A DNA stretch of 64,000 bases from Companilactobacillus suantsaicola (GCF_004745525.1 NZ_RKLY01000009.1:22710-86709); one strand, 5' to 3'; shown: positions 40,546 to 49,873, numbered from the stretch's first letter. A program made the numbers and translations. The notes: generated by a model from the letters alone, not told the origin.

Positions 40546-41088
40546 ATGCTAAGTCTGTTACTTATTTTACTTTTGATTTATGGATTTTATATTGGTGCTC
40601 GCCGTGGCCTAGTCATGGAAGCATTTTACGCAATTGGATACGGTTTATTCTTTTGTTTGGCATGGGCATCTTTTAAGACGCTTGGTCCTAAATTTGAAAT
40701 GATCGTACCTTATCCTTCCGCTAATCTAGGCAGTGAGTTTGCCTTTTTCTCAACAAAAGTTGGTATGAAATTAGACGATGCATTTTACCGGGCATTCGCC
40801 TTCATTTTTATTTGTTTCATTGGTTGGATCATAATGCGCTTTGTCGGTCTTTATTTTAAGAGATTGACTTATTTTCCAATGTACAATGATGTTAATATTT
40901 TGAGCGGTGGAATTATTGGATTTGTAGTAACATATGTGACAATTTTTATGTTGTTACTACTGTTGGCTATGATTCCAGTGACCGGAATCCAACATGCTTT
41001 AAATCATTCATTTGTCGCTTCAACGATGATCAAGAATACGCCATTATTAACTGAAGCGTTGAGTCATCTGTGGATCGGCGCAATGTAA
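40546..41088 (+). CDS. cvpA: CvpA family membrane protein
   Basis: A 180-residue protein with four membrane helices of the CvpA/YshB family, first linked to colicin V production and more broadly to envelope stress. It begins MLSLLLILLLIYGFYIGARRGL, a typical CvpA start, and the second half has helices around FIFICFIGWIIMRFVGLYF and GFVVTYVTIFMLLLLLAMI. GGGG precedes the ATG. It sits just before mutS2, as in Bacillus. Confidence 0.9.
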   Translation: MLSLLLILLLIYGFYIGARRGLVMEAFYAIGYGLFFCLAWASFKTLGPKFEMIVPYPSANLGSEFAFFSTKVGMKLDDAFYRAFAFIFICFIGWIIMRFVGLYFKRLTYFPMYNDVNILSGGIIGFVVTYVTIFMLLLLLAMIPVTGIQHALNHSFVASTMIKNTPLLTEALSHLWIGAM

Positions 41089-41141
41089 CTTTTGAGACTG
41101 GGACAATTTGTTTCAGTCTTATTTTATAACAGGAGAGAATA

Positions 41142-43496
41142 ATGAATAATAAAGCTTTGAAAGTATTAGAGTTTGACAAAATCAAAGCTGAGATTGCCAA
41201 ATACCTAATCACAACGCGTGGGAATACTCTCTTAAAAAAATTAATGCCGATGTCGGTAGAGTCAATTGTTCAAAGATTGATCGACCAAACTAAAGATGGT
41301 GCCGACATTTTACGAATTAAGGGGGAAATCCCAGTTAGAAAGTTAGCTGATCTCCATGATCAAGCTAATCGTTTGAAAAAAGATGGGAACTTGAACGGAA
41401 CTGAGTTAGCTCAAATCGGTCAAGTGCTCCAAAATACAACTGAGTTAAAAGAATTTTTTGCTGGTTTAAAAGATGACCAGCTCGATTTACGTGAACTATA
41501 CAATCTTGATGATAAATTGATCGACAATCCCGGTTTGACGAAGCGGATTTCACGTTCTTTAGATGATACTGGTCGCGTTTTAGATACTGCCTCTGACGAT
41601 TTGAAATATATTCGTGGTCGCATCAGTCGTTTAAATGATCAGATCAGACAGACGATGGAAAAATATACTCGTGGTAAGAATACGAAGTATTTAACTGAAA
41701 CTATCGTGACTTTACGTGATGACCGGTTTGTTATCCCAGTGAAAACTGAGTATAAAACTAAATTCGGTGGAGTTGTCCATGACCAAAGTGCCAGTGGACA
41801 AACGCTGTATATTGAACCTCAAGCTGTTGTCGGTTTGAATAATCAATTGCACGAATCGCAAGTTTCTGAAAAGATGGAAGAAGTTAGAATTTTAAATGAT
41901 TTATCCGACCTAGTCCGTCCAGAAATCGATGAGATCGTGAAAAACAATGAAGTTTTAGCACAATTTGATTTGATCAATGCTAAAGCTAAGTATGCTCGTG
42001 AAATAAAGGCCACAGAACCCGTTATTTCAAAAGACAATGTAGTTGACCTAGCCAATGCAAAACACCCACTGATCGACCCTGATAAGGTTGTAGCTAATGA
42101 TATCAAGATGGGGGATGGCTACAAGACGATGTTGATCACTGGACCAAATACTGGTGGTAAGACAATTACTATGAAGACATTAGGTTTGATTCAATTGATG
42201 GCTCAAGCGGGGCTCTTTATTCCAGCTCGTGAAGAGAGCCAAATTGCGGTCTTTGACGAAGTCTTCGTCGATATTGGTGATGAACAGTCGATTGAACAAA
42301 ACTTGAGTACCTTCTCGTCACATATGGATAATATTATTAATATCATTCATAAAGTTTCTAGTCACAGTCTCGTTTTGATCGATGAGTTAGGTGCCGGAAC
42401 TGATCCCCAAGAAGGGGCAGCGATTGCGATTGCCATCTTGGAAAAATTGGCCCAATCACACTGCTTTATCATGGCTACGACTCATTATCCAGAGTTAAAA
42501 GTTTTTGCCTACAATACTCCGGAAACAATCAATGCCAGCATGGAGTTTGATGAGAAATCACTCAAGCCAACATACAAGTTATTGATTGGTATCCCAGGAG
42601 CAAGTAATGCCTTCAATATTGCCGCTCGTTTAGGGATGGATCGTTCAGTCGTTGACCGTGGACAATCATTGATGAATGGCGAGAGTCAAGATTTGAACAA
42701 TATGATTGCTGATCTTGAGAGTCGTCGTAAGGAATTTGAACAGAAGAATCAACAGTTGCAAGTTCAATTGTCGAAAAATAAATCGGTTCAAGAGACTTAT
42801 GAGAAGAAAAGTGACGCTTTGGATAAGTCCAAAGAATCAGAAATTCAGGCAGCGAAAGTTCGAGCTAACCAAATTGTTGCCAAAGCCAAGAAAGAATCCG
42901 ATAAAATCGTGACTCGCTTGCGGAAGTTGGAACAAGCTGGAGTGGCTGTTAAAGAAGACCAAATCATTTCCGCTAAAACTAATTTGAAGAATCTTCATCA
43001 AGATGAATCACTCAAGAAAAATAAGGTCTTACGTCGGAATAAACGTCGCCAGCAATTAAAAGAGGGTGACACCGTTAAGGCCTTACCATACGATCAAATT
43101 GGTACCATTGTCCGCAAGAACAAAGATAATCAATTTGAAGTGCAACTAGGAATCTTGAAGATGAAATTCGGCGAGGATGATTTGGAAAAGGTTCAAGATG
43201 CTCAACCAGAACCAGAAAAGAAGCCAACGATGGTCAAACGGACGAAGAGTTCAGGTCTTTCCAGCAAGTTGGATCTACGTGGCAAGCGCTATGAAGAAGC
43301 AATGTCTGATTTAGACCAATATATCGATGAAGCTTTGTTGGCCGGGTATAATCAAGTTACCATCGTTCATGGTTTTGGTACTGGAGTTATTCGTAAGGGA
43401 GTAACTAATTACTTACAGAGAAATCCACGAGTGAAATCATTTGGCTATGCTCCAGCTAGTTCAGGTGGATCTGGTGCTACAATTGTTGATTTATAA
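41142..43496 (+). CDS. mutS2: Endonuclease MutS2 (RqcU-like)
   Basis: A 784-residue MutS paralogue without mismatch domain I. ATPase motifs: GPNTGGKTITMKT and LIDELGAGTDPQEGAA. A coiled coil covers about residues 510-640. The C-terminal Smr nuclease domain reads LDLRGKRYEEAM and VHGFGTGVIRKGV. In Bacillus the protein splits collided ribosomes and feeds the quality-control pathway; an anti-recombination role was proposed elsewhere. GGAG precedes the ATG. Confidence 0.96.
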   Translation: MNNKALKVLEFDKIKAEIAKYLITTRGNTLLKKLMPMSVESIVQRLIDQTKDGADILRIKGEIPVRKLADLHDQANRLKKDGNLNGTELAQIGQVLQNTTELKEFFAGLKDDQLDLRELYNLDDKLIDNPGLTKRISRSLDDTGRVLDTASDDLKYIRGRISRLNDQIRQTMEKYTRGKNTKYLTETIVTLRDDRFVIPVKTEYKTKFGGVVHDQSASGQTLYIEPQAVVGLNNQLHESQVSEKMEEVRILNDLSDLVRPEIDEIVKNNEVLAQFDLINAKAKYAREIKATEPVISKDNVVDLANAKHPLIDPDKVVANDIKMGDGYKTMLITGPNTGGKTITMKTLGLIQLMAQAGLFIPAREESQIAVFDEVFVDIGDEQSIEQNLSTFSSHMDNIINIIHKVSSHSLVLIDELGAGTDPQEGAAIAIAILEKLAQSHCFIMATTHYPELKVFAYNTPETINASMEFDEKSLKPTYKLLIGIPGASNAFNIAARLGMDRSVVDRGQSLMNGESQDLNNMIADLESRRKEFEQKNQQLQVQLSKNKSVQETYEKKSDALDKSKESEIQAAKVRANQIVAKAKKESDKIVTRLRKLEQAGVAVKEDQIISAKTNLKNLHQDESLKKNKVLRRNKRRQQLKEGDTVKALPYDQIGTIVRKNKDNQFEVQLGILKMKFGEDDLEKVQDAQPEPEKKPTMVKRTKSSGLSSKLDLRGKRYEEAMSDLDQYIDEALLAGYNQVTIVHGFGTGVIRKGVTNYLQRNPRVKSFGYAPASSGGSGATIVDL

Positions 43497-43566
43497 TTTG
43501 TAAGCAGATGTTTTTTAATGATAGATTAATAATGATAATATTTACAGAGTGAAGGAGTGATCAATA

Positions 43567-43878
43567 ATGGTTGATGAAGTAACAGACAAGAGTTTTGAAG
43601 AGGACACAAAAGATGGTGTCGTTTTAATTGATTTTTGGGCAACTTGGTGTGGTCCATGTAGAATGCAATCACCAGTTGTTGAAGAATTGTCAGAAAATGA
43701 TGATTCCGTTAAATTCTTAAAGATGGATGTTGATGCTAACCCAGATACTGCTAAGTCATTTGGTATCATGGCTATCCCAACATTGATGATCAAAAAAGAT
43801 GGCGAAGTAGTCGATAAGTTGACTGGCTTCCACAGTAAAGCTCAACTAGAAAAAATTCTAGACGGTTACACTGCTTAG
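43567..43878 (+). CDS. trxA: Thioredoxin
   Basis: A 103-residue cytoplasmic thioredoxin with the redox motif WCGPC (in FWATWCGPCRM) at about residues 28-32, the cis-proline segment AIPTLMI and a C-terminal helix. Size and fold order are standard. It closes the alaS-to-trxA stretch, with GGAGTG ahead of the ATG and a terminator after the stop. It follows mutS2 as in many lactobacilli and bacilli. Confidence 0.97.
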   Translation: MVDEVTDKSFEEDTKDGVVLIDFWATWCGPCRMQSPVVEELSENDDSVKFLKMDVDANPDTAKSFGIMAIPTLMIKKDGEVVDKLTGFHSKAQLEKILDGYTA

Positions 43879-43886
43879 TAAAAAAA

Positions 43887-43921
43887 AACCTTCAATTCAA
43901 ATGCGAATTGGAGGTTTTTTT
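43887..43921. terminator. Bidirectional terminator between trxA and yslB
   Basis: AACCTTCAATTC and GAATTGGAGGTT form the stem, with T runs on the + strand and A runs on the other side, between convergent genes. Confidence 0.88.
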
Positions 43922-43931
43922 GGTGTATACT

Positions 43932-44399
43932 TTAGTTTCGATCAATTTGTATTTTAATTGAAACCTTTTTGACTTTACTGTCAACGGTGTAAGTACCTAA
44001 ACAATAGGCACCAATCGTCCGTTCGACAGTTTCAGCAATTATTCCAGTCTCTAATGAGAATTCTGGATCATCATTATTAGTGTCGAAGCGTTGAGTTACT
44101 TCAGGACCATTCAGAGTGTAAATGTAACTATGTTTAGTTTGCTTAGTTACTTCCAAAGTTCCAAAGGCAGCCTTTTGGAATAAGTCAGGTAAGCTTTGCA
44201 TGTCGAGAATCAATTGTCGGCTCAAATTTTTTCCAGCCCAGTATAATAGTTCCACAGTGTCTTTATCAAGTAGGTCAGGAAGGATAAAATCACGGAGTAC
44301 TGAAACGGCAAAGTAGTTTTCAGTTAACGTGTCTACATTTTTATTATCTTGAGTATTTGTTAACTCTGGTTTGTTGAGATCATTAGGTTTTGCGGCCAT
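43932..44399 (-). CDS. DUF2507 family protein (YslB-like)
   Basis: A 155-residue protein of the DUF2507/YslB family. The signature VELLYWAGKNLSRQL (about residues 48-62) and the beta-rich second half are seen. Proteins with this fold resemble V4R-type small-ligand domains; the cellular role is not established. It is convergent with trxA and divergent from murI, an order found near racE in Bacillus. AAAAGGAG precedes the ATG. Confidence 0.87.
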   Translation of the reverse strand: MAAKPNDLNKPELTNTQDNKNVDTLTENYFAVSVLRDFILPDLLDKDTVELLYWAGKNLSRQLILDMQSLPDLFQKAAFGTLEVTKQTKHSYIYTLNGPEVTQRFDTNNDDPEFSLETGIIAETVERTIGAYCLGTYTVDSKVKKVSIKIQIDRN

Positions 44400-44531
44400 T
44401 GTTTTAACTCCTTTTTTTAGACAATTTATTATATCATTAGAGTAATTGCTTTTTAAGTCAATGTAAAAGATAGTATATGATTATTTTCATAAAATACAAT
44501 CAATTCGCTTAAACGAAGGTAGGGGTAACAT

Positions 44532-45359
44532 ATGAGTGATAACAGACCAATCGGTGTACTAGATTCTGGATTAGGCGGATTAACAGTAGTTAAAGAAGTC
44601 ATCAGACAGATGCCTAACGAAGATGTAGTTTTCATTGGTGACGAGGCAAGAATGCCTTATGGAGTAAAGACTCATGACCAAATCATAGCTTATACGCGTG
44701 AAATGGTACAGTATTTAATCAGTCAAAATGTAAAAATAATTATTTATGGCTGCAACACGGCCACAGCTAATGCATTACAAACGATGCGCAGTGAATTTAC
44801 TATTCCGATGATCGGTGTCATTGAACCGGGTTCACAAGAAGCATCTAAAGTAACTAAAACCGATCATATTGGAATTATTGCGACAGAATCGACTATCAAC
44901 TCAAAGAGTTACAATCAAACGATTCATGAAATTAATCCTAAGATTACATCTTTAGGAGTTCCAGCCCAGAAATTTGTTTCTTTTGTTGAAACAGATACAG
45001 CTGATTCAGCGGAAGCTAAGCAAAATATTGAAGAAACTTTAAAACCGTTCAAGGATAATGAATTTGACACTTTGATTTTGGGATGTACTCATTTTCCAAT
45101 GTTGAAGAAACAGATCAATGGCTTTTTACCAAATACTAAACTTGTTGATCCAGCAGTGGCAACCGTCACAGTTGCTAAAAATTATTTAACCAAAAATGCT
45201 GCTTTAACAACACAGCCAAAACGAGTTTTGAAATTGCACGCTACAGCTGATATTAAGGAATTTTCAAGATTGGCTAAGCGCTGGTTACAGACAGACATTG
45301 ATGAAATTAACTTAGTAAATATCGGAGGAAACGATGAAAGAAATCATAATAGCAACTAA
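44532..45359 (+). CDS. murI: Glutamate racemase
   Basis: A 275-residue cofactor-independent racemase that supplies D-glutamate for peptidoglycan. The two catalytic cysteines lie in GCNTATA (about residue 75) and LGCTHFP (about residue 185); the N-terminal IGVLDSGLGGLTV and GDEARMPYG are typical. AGGGGT precedes the ATG. The rdgB gene starts inside its last 26 bases, suggesting coupled translation. Confidence 0.96.
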   Translation: MSDNRPIGVLDSGLGGLTVVKEVIRQMPNEDVVFIGDEARMPYGVKTHDQIIAYTREMVQYLISQNVKIIIYGCNTATANALQTMRSEFTIPMIGVIEPGSQEASKVTKTDHIGIIATESTINSKSYNQTIHEINPKITSLGVPAQKFVSFVETDTADSAEAKQNIEETLKPFKDNEFDTLILGCTHFPMLKKQINGFLPNTKLVDPAVATVTVAKNYLTKNAALTTQPKRVLKLHATADIKEFSRLAKRWLQTDIDEINLVNIGGNDERNHNSN

Positions 45360-45933
45360 AAATCCTGGTAAAGCTCGTGAATTCAAACGACTTTTTGATG
45401 ATCAGGAAATTGAATTGAAGACGTTATTAGATTTTCCCAACTTCCCAGAGATTAGGGAAACGGGTAAGACTTTTCAAGAGAATGCGACCATCAAGGCACA
45501 TGCGGTCATGGATCAGTTCAATTTGCCAGTAATCGCTGATGACTCTGGGTTAAAAGTAGATGCATTGTACGGTCAGCCTGGTGTTCACTCAGCTAGATAT
45601 GCCGGTGATCACAATGACGCTGCAAACAATGCTAAATTGTTGAGTGAATTAGGCGGAGTTCCGTTAGAAAAAAGAACCGCCCAATTCGTTTCAACCTTAG
45701 TGTTTGCAAATCCTAAAAATGACCAAGATTTAGTCGTTGAAGGTTCAGTCAACGGTTTGATTGCTACTTTGCCACAAGGAGACGATGGCTTCGGGTATGA
45801 TCCACTATTTTATGTACCTGAACTAGACAAGACAATGGCGCAAATTACGTTAGATCAAAAGAATCAAATCAGTCACCGTGGTAACGCTATCAAAAAGTTG
45901 GAAAAACTCTGGCAAGATTGGATTATTTGGTAA
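45334..45933 (+). CDS. rdgB: Non-canonical purine NTP pyrophosphatase (RdgB/HAM1)
   Basis: A 199-residue enzyme that removes ITP, dITP and XTP from the nucleotide pool. Motifs: IATKNPGKAREF (residues 5-16), VIADDSGLKVDAL, GVHSARYAG, GYDPLFYVPE and ISHRGNAIKKL. The ATG has GGAGG at good spacing, within murI. The murI-rdgB pair is conserved in Gram-positive bacteria. Confidence 0.96.
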   Translation: MKEIIIATKNPGKAREFKRLFDDQEIELKTLLDFPNFPEIRETGKTFQENATIKAHAVMDQFNLPVIADDSGLKVDALYGQPGVHSARYAGDHNDAANNAKLLSELGGVPLEKRTAQFVSTLVFANPKNDQDLVVEGSVNGLIATLPQGDDGFGYDPLFYVPELDKTMAQITLDQKNQISHRGNAIKKLEKLWQDWIIW

Positions 45934-45949
45934 ATAATTGCTCTAAAAT

Positions 45950-45958
45950 TGTTATAAT
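45950..45958 (+). promoter_or_regulatory. Extended -10 promoter of the DUF948 gene
   Basis: TGTTATAAT, an extended -10 element (TGnTATAAT), lies about 40 bp before the start of the DUF948 gene. No good -35 is present, which fits an extended -10 promoter. Confidence 0.55.
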
Positions 45959-45999
45959 GCTAGTATGAAAGTGCTATTAAAATACAGGAGGGTAATATT

Positions 46000-46410
46000 A
46001 TGACTGGTGGACAAATTGCAGGATTAATTGCAGCAGTTGCATTTGTAGTGTTAGTTGTATATTTAGCCAGAACATTAGTACAAACAGCTAAATTACTTCA
46101 AGAATTGCAAGAAACAATGAAGGAAACGACCAAGATGGTGGAAGTTTTGTCGAAGAACACTGACCAAATCATGGACCAAAGTACTAAGTTAGTGGACAAG
46201 ACAAATACTTTGATGGATGACGTTAACAGTAAGTCAGCCAAATTGAACCCACTTTTTGATACCGTAGAAAATCTCGGTAAGAAGAGTGCCGCCGCAACTT
46301 CAAAGGAACACAATTCAGGTTTCAACCTTCAAAATCTATTAACAGTAGGTAACGTAGCAACAGTCCTCAAGACAGCTACTAAGGTATGGCCAAGAAAGAA
46401 GAATAAGTAA
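46000..46410 (+). CDS. DUF948 membrane-anchored protein (YtxG-like)
   Basis: A 136-residue protein with one N-terminal helix (IAGLIAAVAFVVLVVYLA) and a long amphipathic/coiled region with regularly spaced Thr/Leu/Val (KETTKMVEVLSKNTDQIMDQ...). This is the DUF948 pattern, known in general-stress proteins such as YtxG. It forms a two-gene unit with the YtxH-like gene two bases downstream; in Bacillus the two belong to a stress operon next to ccpA. GGAGGG precedes the ATG. Confidence 0.88.
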   Translation: MTGGQIAGLIAAVAFVVLVVYLARTLVQTAKLLQELQETMKETTKMVEVLSKNTDQIMDQSTKLVDKTNTLMDDVNSKSAKLNPLFDTVENLGKKSAAATSKEHNSGFNLQNLLTVGNVATVLKTATKVWPRKKNK

Positions 46411-46412
46411 TT

Positions 46413-46706
46413 ATGAAAAATAATCATTTTATCATTGGCCTAGCATTAGGCTGTGCATCAGGATATTTAGCTTCTAAGTATTTAACTAGTGAAGCCGGTC
46501 AAAAAGTTATTGAGAATATCAAAACAATTCGTGGGGATTTCAATAACGGTGGTTTAGGATTAAAAGCTAACAACGATTTGGTTAATGCTTTTAATGATAA
46601 GACCGATGCTTTGAAAGATCATATGACTTCAACAGTTGACAAAATCAAAGATGATGAGGATGCTTCTGATATCGTTTTTGATGAAAATGATTTGAATGAA
46701 GAATAG
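46413..46706 (+). CDS. YtxH-family protein
   Basis: A 97-residue protein with a Gly/Ala-rich N-terminal helix (FIIGLALGCASGYLASKYL) followed by a polar, acidic tail (DKIKDDEDASDIVFDENDLNEE). This matches small YtxH-type stress proteins. It is translated directly after the DUF948 gene. A composite module starts after the stop. Confidence 0.82.
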   Translation: MKNNHFIIGLALGCASGYLASKYLTSEAGQKVIENIKTIRGDFNNGGLGLKANNDLVNAFNDKTDALKDHMTSTVDKIKDDEDASDIVFDENDLNEE

Positions 46707-46735
46707 TTTAGTTCTTTAGTTTGGTTGGTGGTTGG

Positions 46736-46901
46736 ATGCCGTCTTCCGCAACATCTCTGGGAAACGCTGGAACGCTGCCGGCACGACTTGAAGCCTTTTT
46801 CAAAACCGGAAAAAGTCTCCAAGATCGGCCTTCTTGTAAGCGATAAATCGCCAACAAGAATTTGGCGGCTGAGCATTTCCCAGAGATGTTACTCCAGACT
46901 G
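46736..46901 (+). repeat. Family A arm 5 (alpha type)
   Basis: Outer stem AACATCTCTGGGAAA with TTTCCCAGAGATGTT, perfect. Inner hairpin 1: CTTTTTC, loop AAAACCG, GAAAAAG. Inner hairpin 2: TTCTTGT...ACAAGAA around AGCGATAAATCGC. It begins 29 bases after the ytxH-like stop. Confidence 0.85.
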
Positions 46902-47037
46902 GATTTCAGATTTTGGCAGTATTTCTGTGAATTCTGAAGTGGATTCGGTTCTATTCAGATTAAATGCTTAATTGTCTTAAGGCCTGGATACGTTGTGGCA
47001 TTTCAATTTTTAACTAACTTAATTTGATATAAAAATA

Positions 47038-47088
47038 GAGGATCTTATTAGAACCGCAGTGATTACTGCAGTCTAGTAAGATCCTCTT
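47038..47088. terminator. Terminator hairpin in module M3
   Basis: GAGGATCTTA and TAAGATCCTC, extended by TTAGAAC-GCAGT/ACTGC-GTCTA, followed by TTTCTTTT. It sits between convergent genes and could serve either strand. Confidence 0.75.
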
Positions 47089-47216
47089 TCTTTTGAGTTA
47101 TTATTTCTATTTTGAATAAGGGAAACTTAGTAATTTATCAAAATACTTGTGATAAGTCAGAATAGAACTACTATTTTTAAAGGAATGGAAAGTAAATAAA
47201 CCATAAAAGTGAAATT

Positions 47217-47377
47217 CAGTCCCGAATAAAAGCCGATTTGGCTCAGCCGTCAAATTCTTGTTAGTGCTTTAGCACTTACAAGAAGGCCTAGTTTTGAGAC
47301 TTTGTGTACTTTGCAAAGGCTCAAAATAGTGCCGACAGCGTTCCAGCCAAAATCAGCTTTGCTATGGAGGACGGCAT
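47217..47377 (-). repeat. Family A arm 6 (beta type)
   Basis: Minus strand: outer stem AAAGCTGATTTTGGCT with AGCCAAATCGGCTTT; inner hairpin 1 CTTTG...CAAAG around a loop with AAAGTAC; inner hairpin 2 TTCTTGT...ACAAGAA around AGTGCTAAAGCACT. It lies about 30 bases after the pepQ stop. Confidence 0.8.
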
Positions 47378-47407
47378 ACTTAATCTCCCCAATTCTTAAA
47401 TAATATT

Positions 47408-48508
47408 CTATTTGATGTAAGTTAGTTCTTTGCTTGTGTGTGTGAATGGTTCGCAGCCGTCTTCTGTAATGTAGACACAGTCTTCAATTCTTACACCGGC
47501 AACGTTTGGAATGTAGATTCCTGGTTCGATTGAGAAGCACATGCCTGGTTTTAGAACCATGTCGTTTCCTTCCATGATTGATGGGAATTCGTGTTCTGAA
47601 GTTCCCATACCATGTCCGAGACGATGGATGAAGTATTCGCCGTAACCTGCTTTAGTGATGATGTCACGGGCAACTTTGTCTAGTTCTGCAGCTGTGATAC
47701 CAGGTTTAGCGGCATCCATGGCAGCGTATTGAGCTTCCAAGTCTACTTTATAAATGTCGAGTGATTTCTCATCTGGCTGACCAAAAGCTACTGTTCTGGA
47801 GGCATCAGAGATATAGCCGTTGTGGACTGTACCTAGATCGAACAAAACCAATTCATTTTTTTCGATAGGAGTCTTTTCGGGTCCACCATGAGGATTAGCG
47901 GCGTTAGCACCAGCTTGAACGATTGTGTCAAAACTCATATGCATGACACCTTTTTTCATCATGGCGTATTCGATTTCGGCGACAACTTCTTGTTCAGTGC
48001 GTCCTTCTTTGATAGCGTTAAAAGCTACTGTGAAGGCATAGTCTGCTTCAGCACCAGCGGCTTTTAAGTTTTCAATTTCACTTGGAGTTTTGATCAACTT
48101 AGCATTTTCCATATAACGTGAGAGGTTAGTTGGAAATTGTGCATCTGGGAATTGTTGCTTGATTGCTTCGAGTTTTTGAACAGGAAGGTCGTCTTTTTCA
48201 ATTCCCCACTTGCTAGGTGTACCGGCAACGTCTTTAATGTGGCCTGCCATCAATGCAAATGGATCTTCATGATCTAAATAACCAAAGACATCTTTATCCC
48301 AACCGGCGTCTTTTGAAGCTTCAACTTCTAGTTGAGGTGCAAATAGGAATGGGTCTTTGTCAGGGAAAACTAAAAGTGCTAAAATTCTTTCCACGGGATC
48401 ACTGTAAAAGCCAGTGAAGTAGTGGATGTCACTTGGCTTAGAGATATAGGCAATGTCCAAGTTGTTTTGTGCTAAGTACTCTTGTAGATCTTGTAATTGT
48501 TTCTTCAT
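47408..48508 (-). CDS. pepQ: Xaa-Pro dipeptidase PepQ
   Basis: A 366-residue M24 metallopeptidase that splits dipeptides with C-terminal proline, a step in casein-peptide use by lactic acid bacteria. Metal ligands are visible in FDLGTVHNGYISDASRT (two Asp), HRLGHGMGTSEHE (His), SIEPGIY (Glu) and GVRIEDCVYI (Glu). It is divergent from ccpA across 172 bp with a cre-like site, an arrangement described in other lactobacilli. AAAGGAG precedes the ATG. A TATACT with TG extension (about 48541-48549, minus) is its likely -10. Confidence 0.95.
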   Translation of the reverse strand: MKKQLQDLQEYLAQNNLDIAYISKPSDIHYFTGFYSDPVERILALLVFPDKDPFLFAPQLEVEASKDAGWDKDVFGYLDHEDPFALMAGHIKDVAGTPSKWGIEKDDLPVQKLEAIKQQFPDAQFPTNLSRYMENAKLIKTPSEIENLKAAGAEADYAFTVAFNAIKEGRTEQEVVAEIEYAMMKKGVMHMSFDTIVQAGANAANPHGGPEKTPIEKNELVLFDLGTVHNGYISDASRTVAFGQPDEKSLDIYKVDLEAQYAAMDAAKPGITAAELDKVARDIITKAGYGEYFIHRLGHGMGTSEHEFPSIMEGNDMVLKPGMCFSIEPGIYIPNVAGVRIEDCVYITEDGCEPFTHTSKELTYIK

Positions 48509-48599
48509 GAAAATACTCCTTTACGTACAGATTTAATAGTAGTATATCACTGAAAACCATTTTCTTTTTGAAAAAATATGAAAACATATGCCAATAATG

Positions 48600-48614
48600 T
48601 GGAAACCGCTTGCA
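48600..48614. promoter_or_regulatory. Candidate cre site between pepQ and ccpA
   Basis: On the minus strand TGCAAGCGGTTTCCA fits the catabolite-responsive consensus TGNAANCGNTNNCA apart from the 3' end. It abuts the ccpA -35, so CcpA could repress its own gene and influence pepQ. Confidence 0.6.
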
Positions 48615-48638
48615 ATTGTTGAAAATTTTTGATAAATT
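48610..48638 (+). promoter_or_regulatory. Probable ccpA promoter
   Basis: TTGCAA (48610-48615), 17-bp spacer, TAAATT (48633-48638). The -35 overlaps the candidate cre. Confidence 0.5.
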
Positions 48639-48680
48639 AAAGTTAATTAATGAAAATATTGTTTGAGAGAGTGAATATAA

Positions 48681-49682
48681 ATGGATAAAAAGGTCGTAAC
48701 AATCTATGACGTAGCCGAGGCTGCCAACGTTTCAATGGCAACAATTTCTCGTGTAGTTAACGGTAACGCCAATGTAAAAGAAGAAACAAGAAAGAGAGTT
48801 TTGGAAGTAATTGATCGTTTGAATTATCGTCCAAACGCTGTTGCCCGTGGTTTGGCAAGTAAAAAGAGTACAACAATTGGGGTTATCTTGCCAGATATCA
48901 CTAACTTGTACTTTGCATCATTAGCTAAAGGTATTGACGATGTTGCCTCAATGTACAAATACAACATCATTTTGACTAGTTTACAAGAATCTGTTGGTGA
49001 TGAAGAACAAATCTTGAATAATTTGCTATCAAAGCAAGTTGATGGACTTATTTACATGGGTAAACAATTGTCTAAGAAACTCAAGAGAATTCTTGCAAAC
49101 TCAAAGACACCAATCGTTTTGGCTGGTTCAATCGATAAAAATAATGAAAGTGCCAGTGTAAATATTGATTATACTGATGCCGTTGCCAGTGTTGTTGGTC
49201 AATTAGCAACTAATGGACATAAGAAAGTTGCTTATGTTGGTGGAAGCCTTGAAAACCCAATTGACGGTAAGTATCGTTTAGACGGTTACAAGAAGGCTTT
49301 GAAGAAAGCACACTTGAACTTCTCATCAAACTTAGTCTTTGAAGCAGAATACTCAGTACGTGCCGGAGAAGCAATCTGGGATGCAATCAGTAGTAGTGGT
49401 GCTACAGCAGCTTATGTCACAGATGACTTGTTAGCTGCAGGTATCTTGAATTCAGCTGTGAAAGCTGGAGTAAAGGTTCCAGATGACTTTGAACTTGTTA
49501 CAAGTAATGACACAGTACTTTGTGAAGTAACACGTCCAAAGATGAGTTCAGTTGAAGAACCATTGTATGATATCGGGGCCGTTGCAATGCGTTTGTTGAC
49601 AAAGATGATGAATCAAGAACAAATTGATGAAAATACAGTTAAGTTGCCATATAGCATCGTAAAACGTGGATCTACAAAGTAG
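48681..49682 (+). CDS. ccpA: Catabolite control protein A
   Basis: A 333-residue LacI-family master regulator of carbon catabolite control, active with HPr-Ser-P. The DNA-binding head reads VTIYDVAEAANVSMATISRVVNGN with the hinge helix NAVARGLASKKS. The periplasmic-binding-protein-like core follows with GVILPDITNLYFASLAKGI and the C-terminal EEPLYDIGAVAMRLLTK. GAGAGTG lies before the ATG. Divergence from pepQ and the nearby cre site support the assignment over other LacI members. A family B hairpin and a terminator follow. Confidence 0.96.
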   Translation: MDKKVVTIYDVAEAANVSMATISRVVNGNANVKEETRKRVLEVIDRLNYRPNAVARGLASKKSTTIGVILPDITNLYFASLAKGIDDVASMYKYNIILTSLQESVGDEEQILNNLLSKQVDGLIYMGKQLSKKLKRILANSKTPIVLAGSIDKNNESASVNIDYTDAVASVVGQLATNGHKKVAYVGGSLENPIDGKYRLDGYKKALKKAHLNFSSNLVFEAEYSVRAGEAIWDAISSSGATAAYVTDDLLAAGILNSAVKAGVKVPDDFELVTSNDTVLCEVTRPKMSSVEEPLYDIGAVAMRLLTKMMNQEQIDENTVKLPYSIVKRGSTK

Positions 49683-49795
49683 AAAGCGTGGAGCAGGCCC
49701 GCTTAGGAGTCAGCAGGTAGCCTAGCTTCACGAATTATCCGCGCACTTTGCGGATGATTTGGGAATGTTGACTCCTGGCCTGCGGAACGCGTTTA
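49683..49795 (+). repeat. Family B long-hairpin element, copy B3
   Basis: This starts right after the ccpA stop. Nested pairs: GCAGGCC with GGCCTGC, AGGAGTCA with TGACTCCT, and a top hairpin ATCCGC, 7-nt loop GCACTTT, GCGGAT. It shares AGCCTAGCTTCACGAATT and GATTTGGGAA with copy B1 in nearly the same positions, while all stems have changed. The rest of the 342-bp gap holds the terminator at 49874 and about 100 bp (49924-50024) in which I see nothing. Confidence 0.78.
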
Positions 49796-49873
49796 TGCCG
49801 CAATTTTAGGACATAAAACAAAAGAGCACCAAATCCTATAACAGATATACATCAAAAAAATATTATTAAAAAA

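Larger units (their letters stand above)
46707..47400 (-). repeat. Composite paired-arm module M3 (reversed)
   Basis: This fills the 701-bp gap between the convergent ytxH-like and pepQ genes. It has an alpha arm at 46736-46901, a core of about 315 bp and an inverted beta arm at 47217-47377. Read on the minus strand, the core after the beta arm (TTTCCATTCCTTT, TTCTATT) lines up with M2, so this copy is turned round. Its core is clearly homologous to that of M4. The left end, TTAGTTCTTTAGTTTGG, matches the terminal repeat of M1 and M4. Confidence 0.8.
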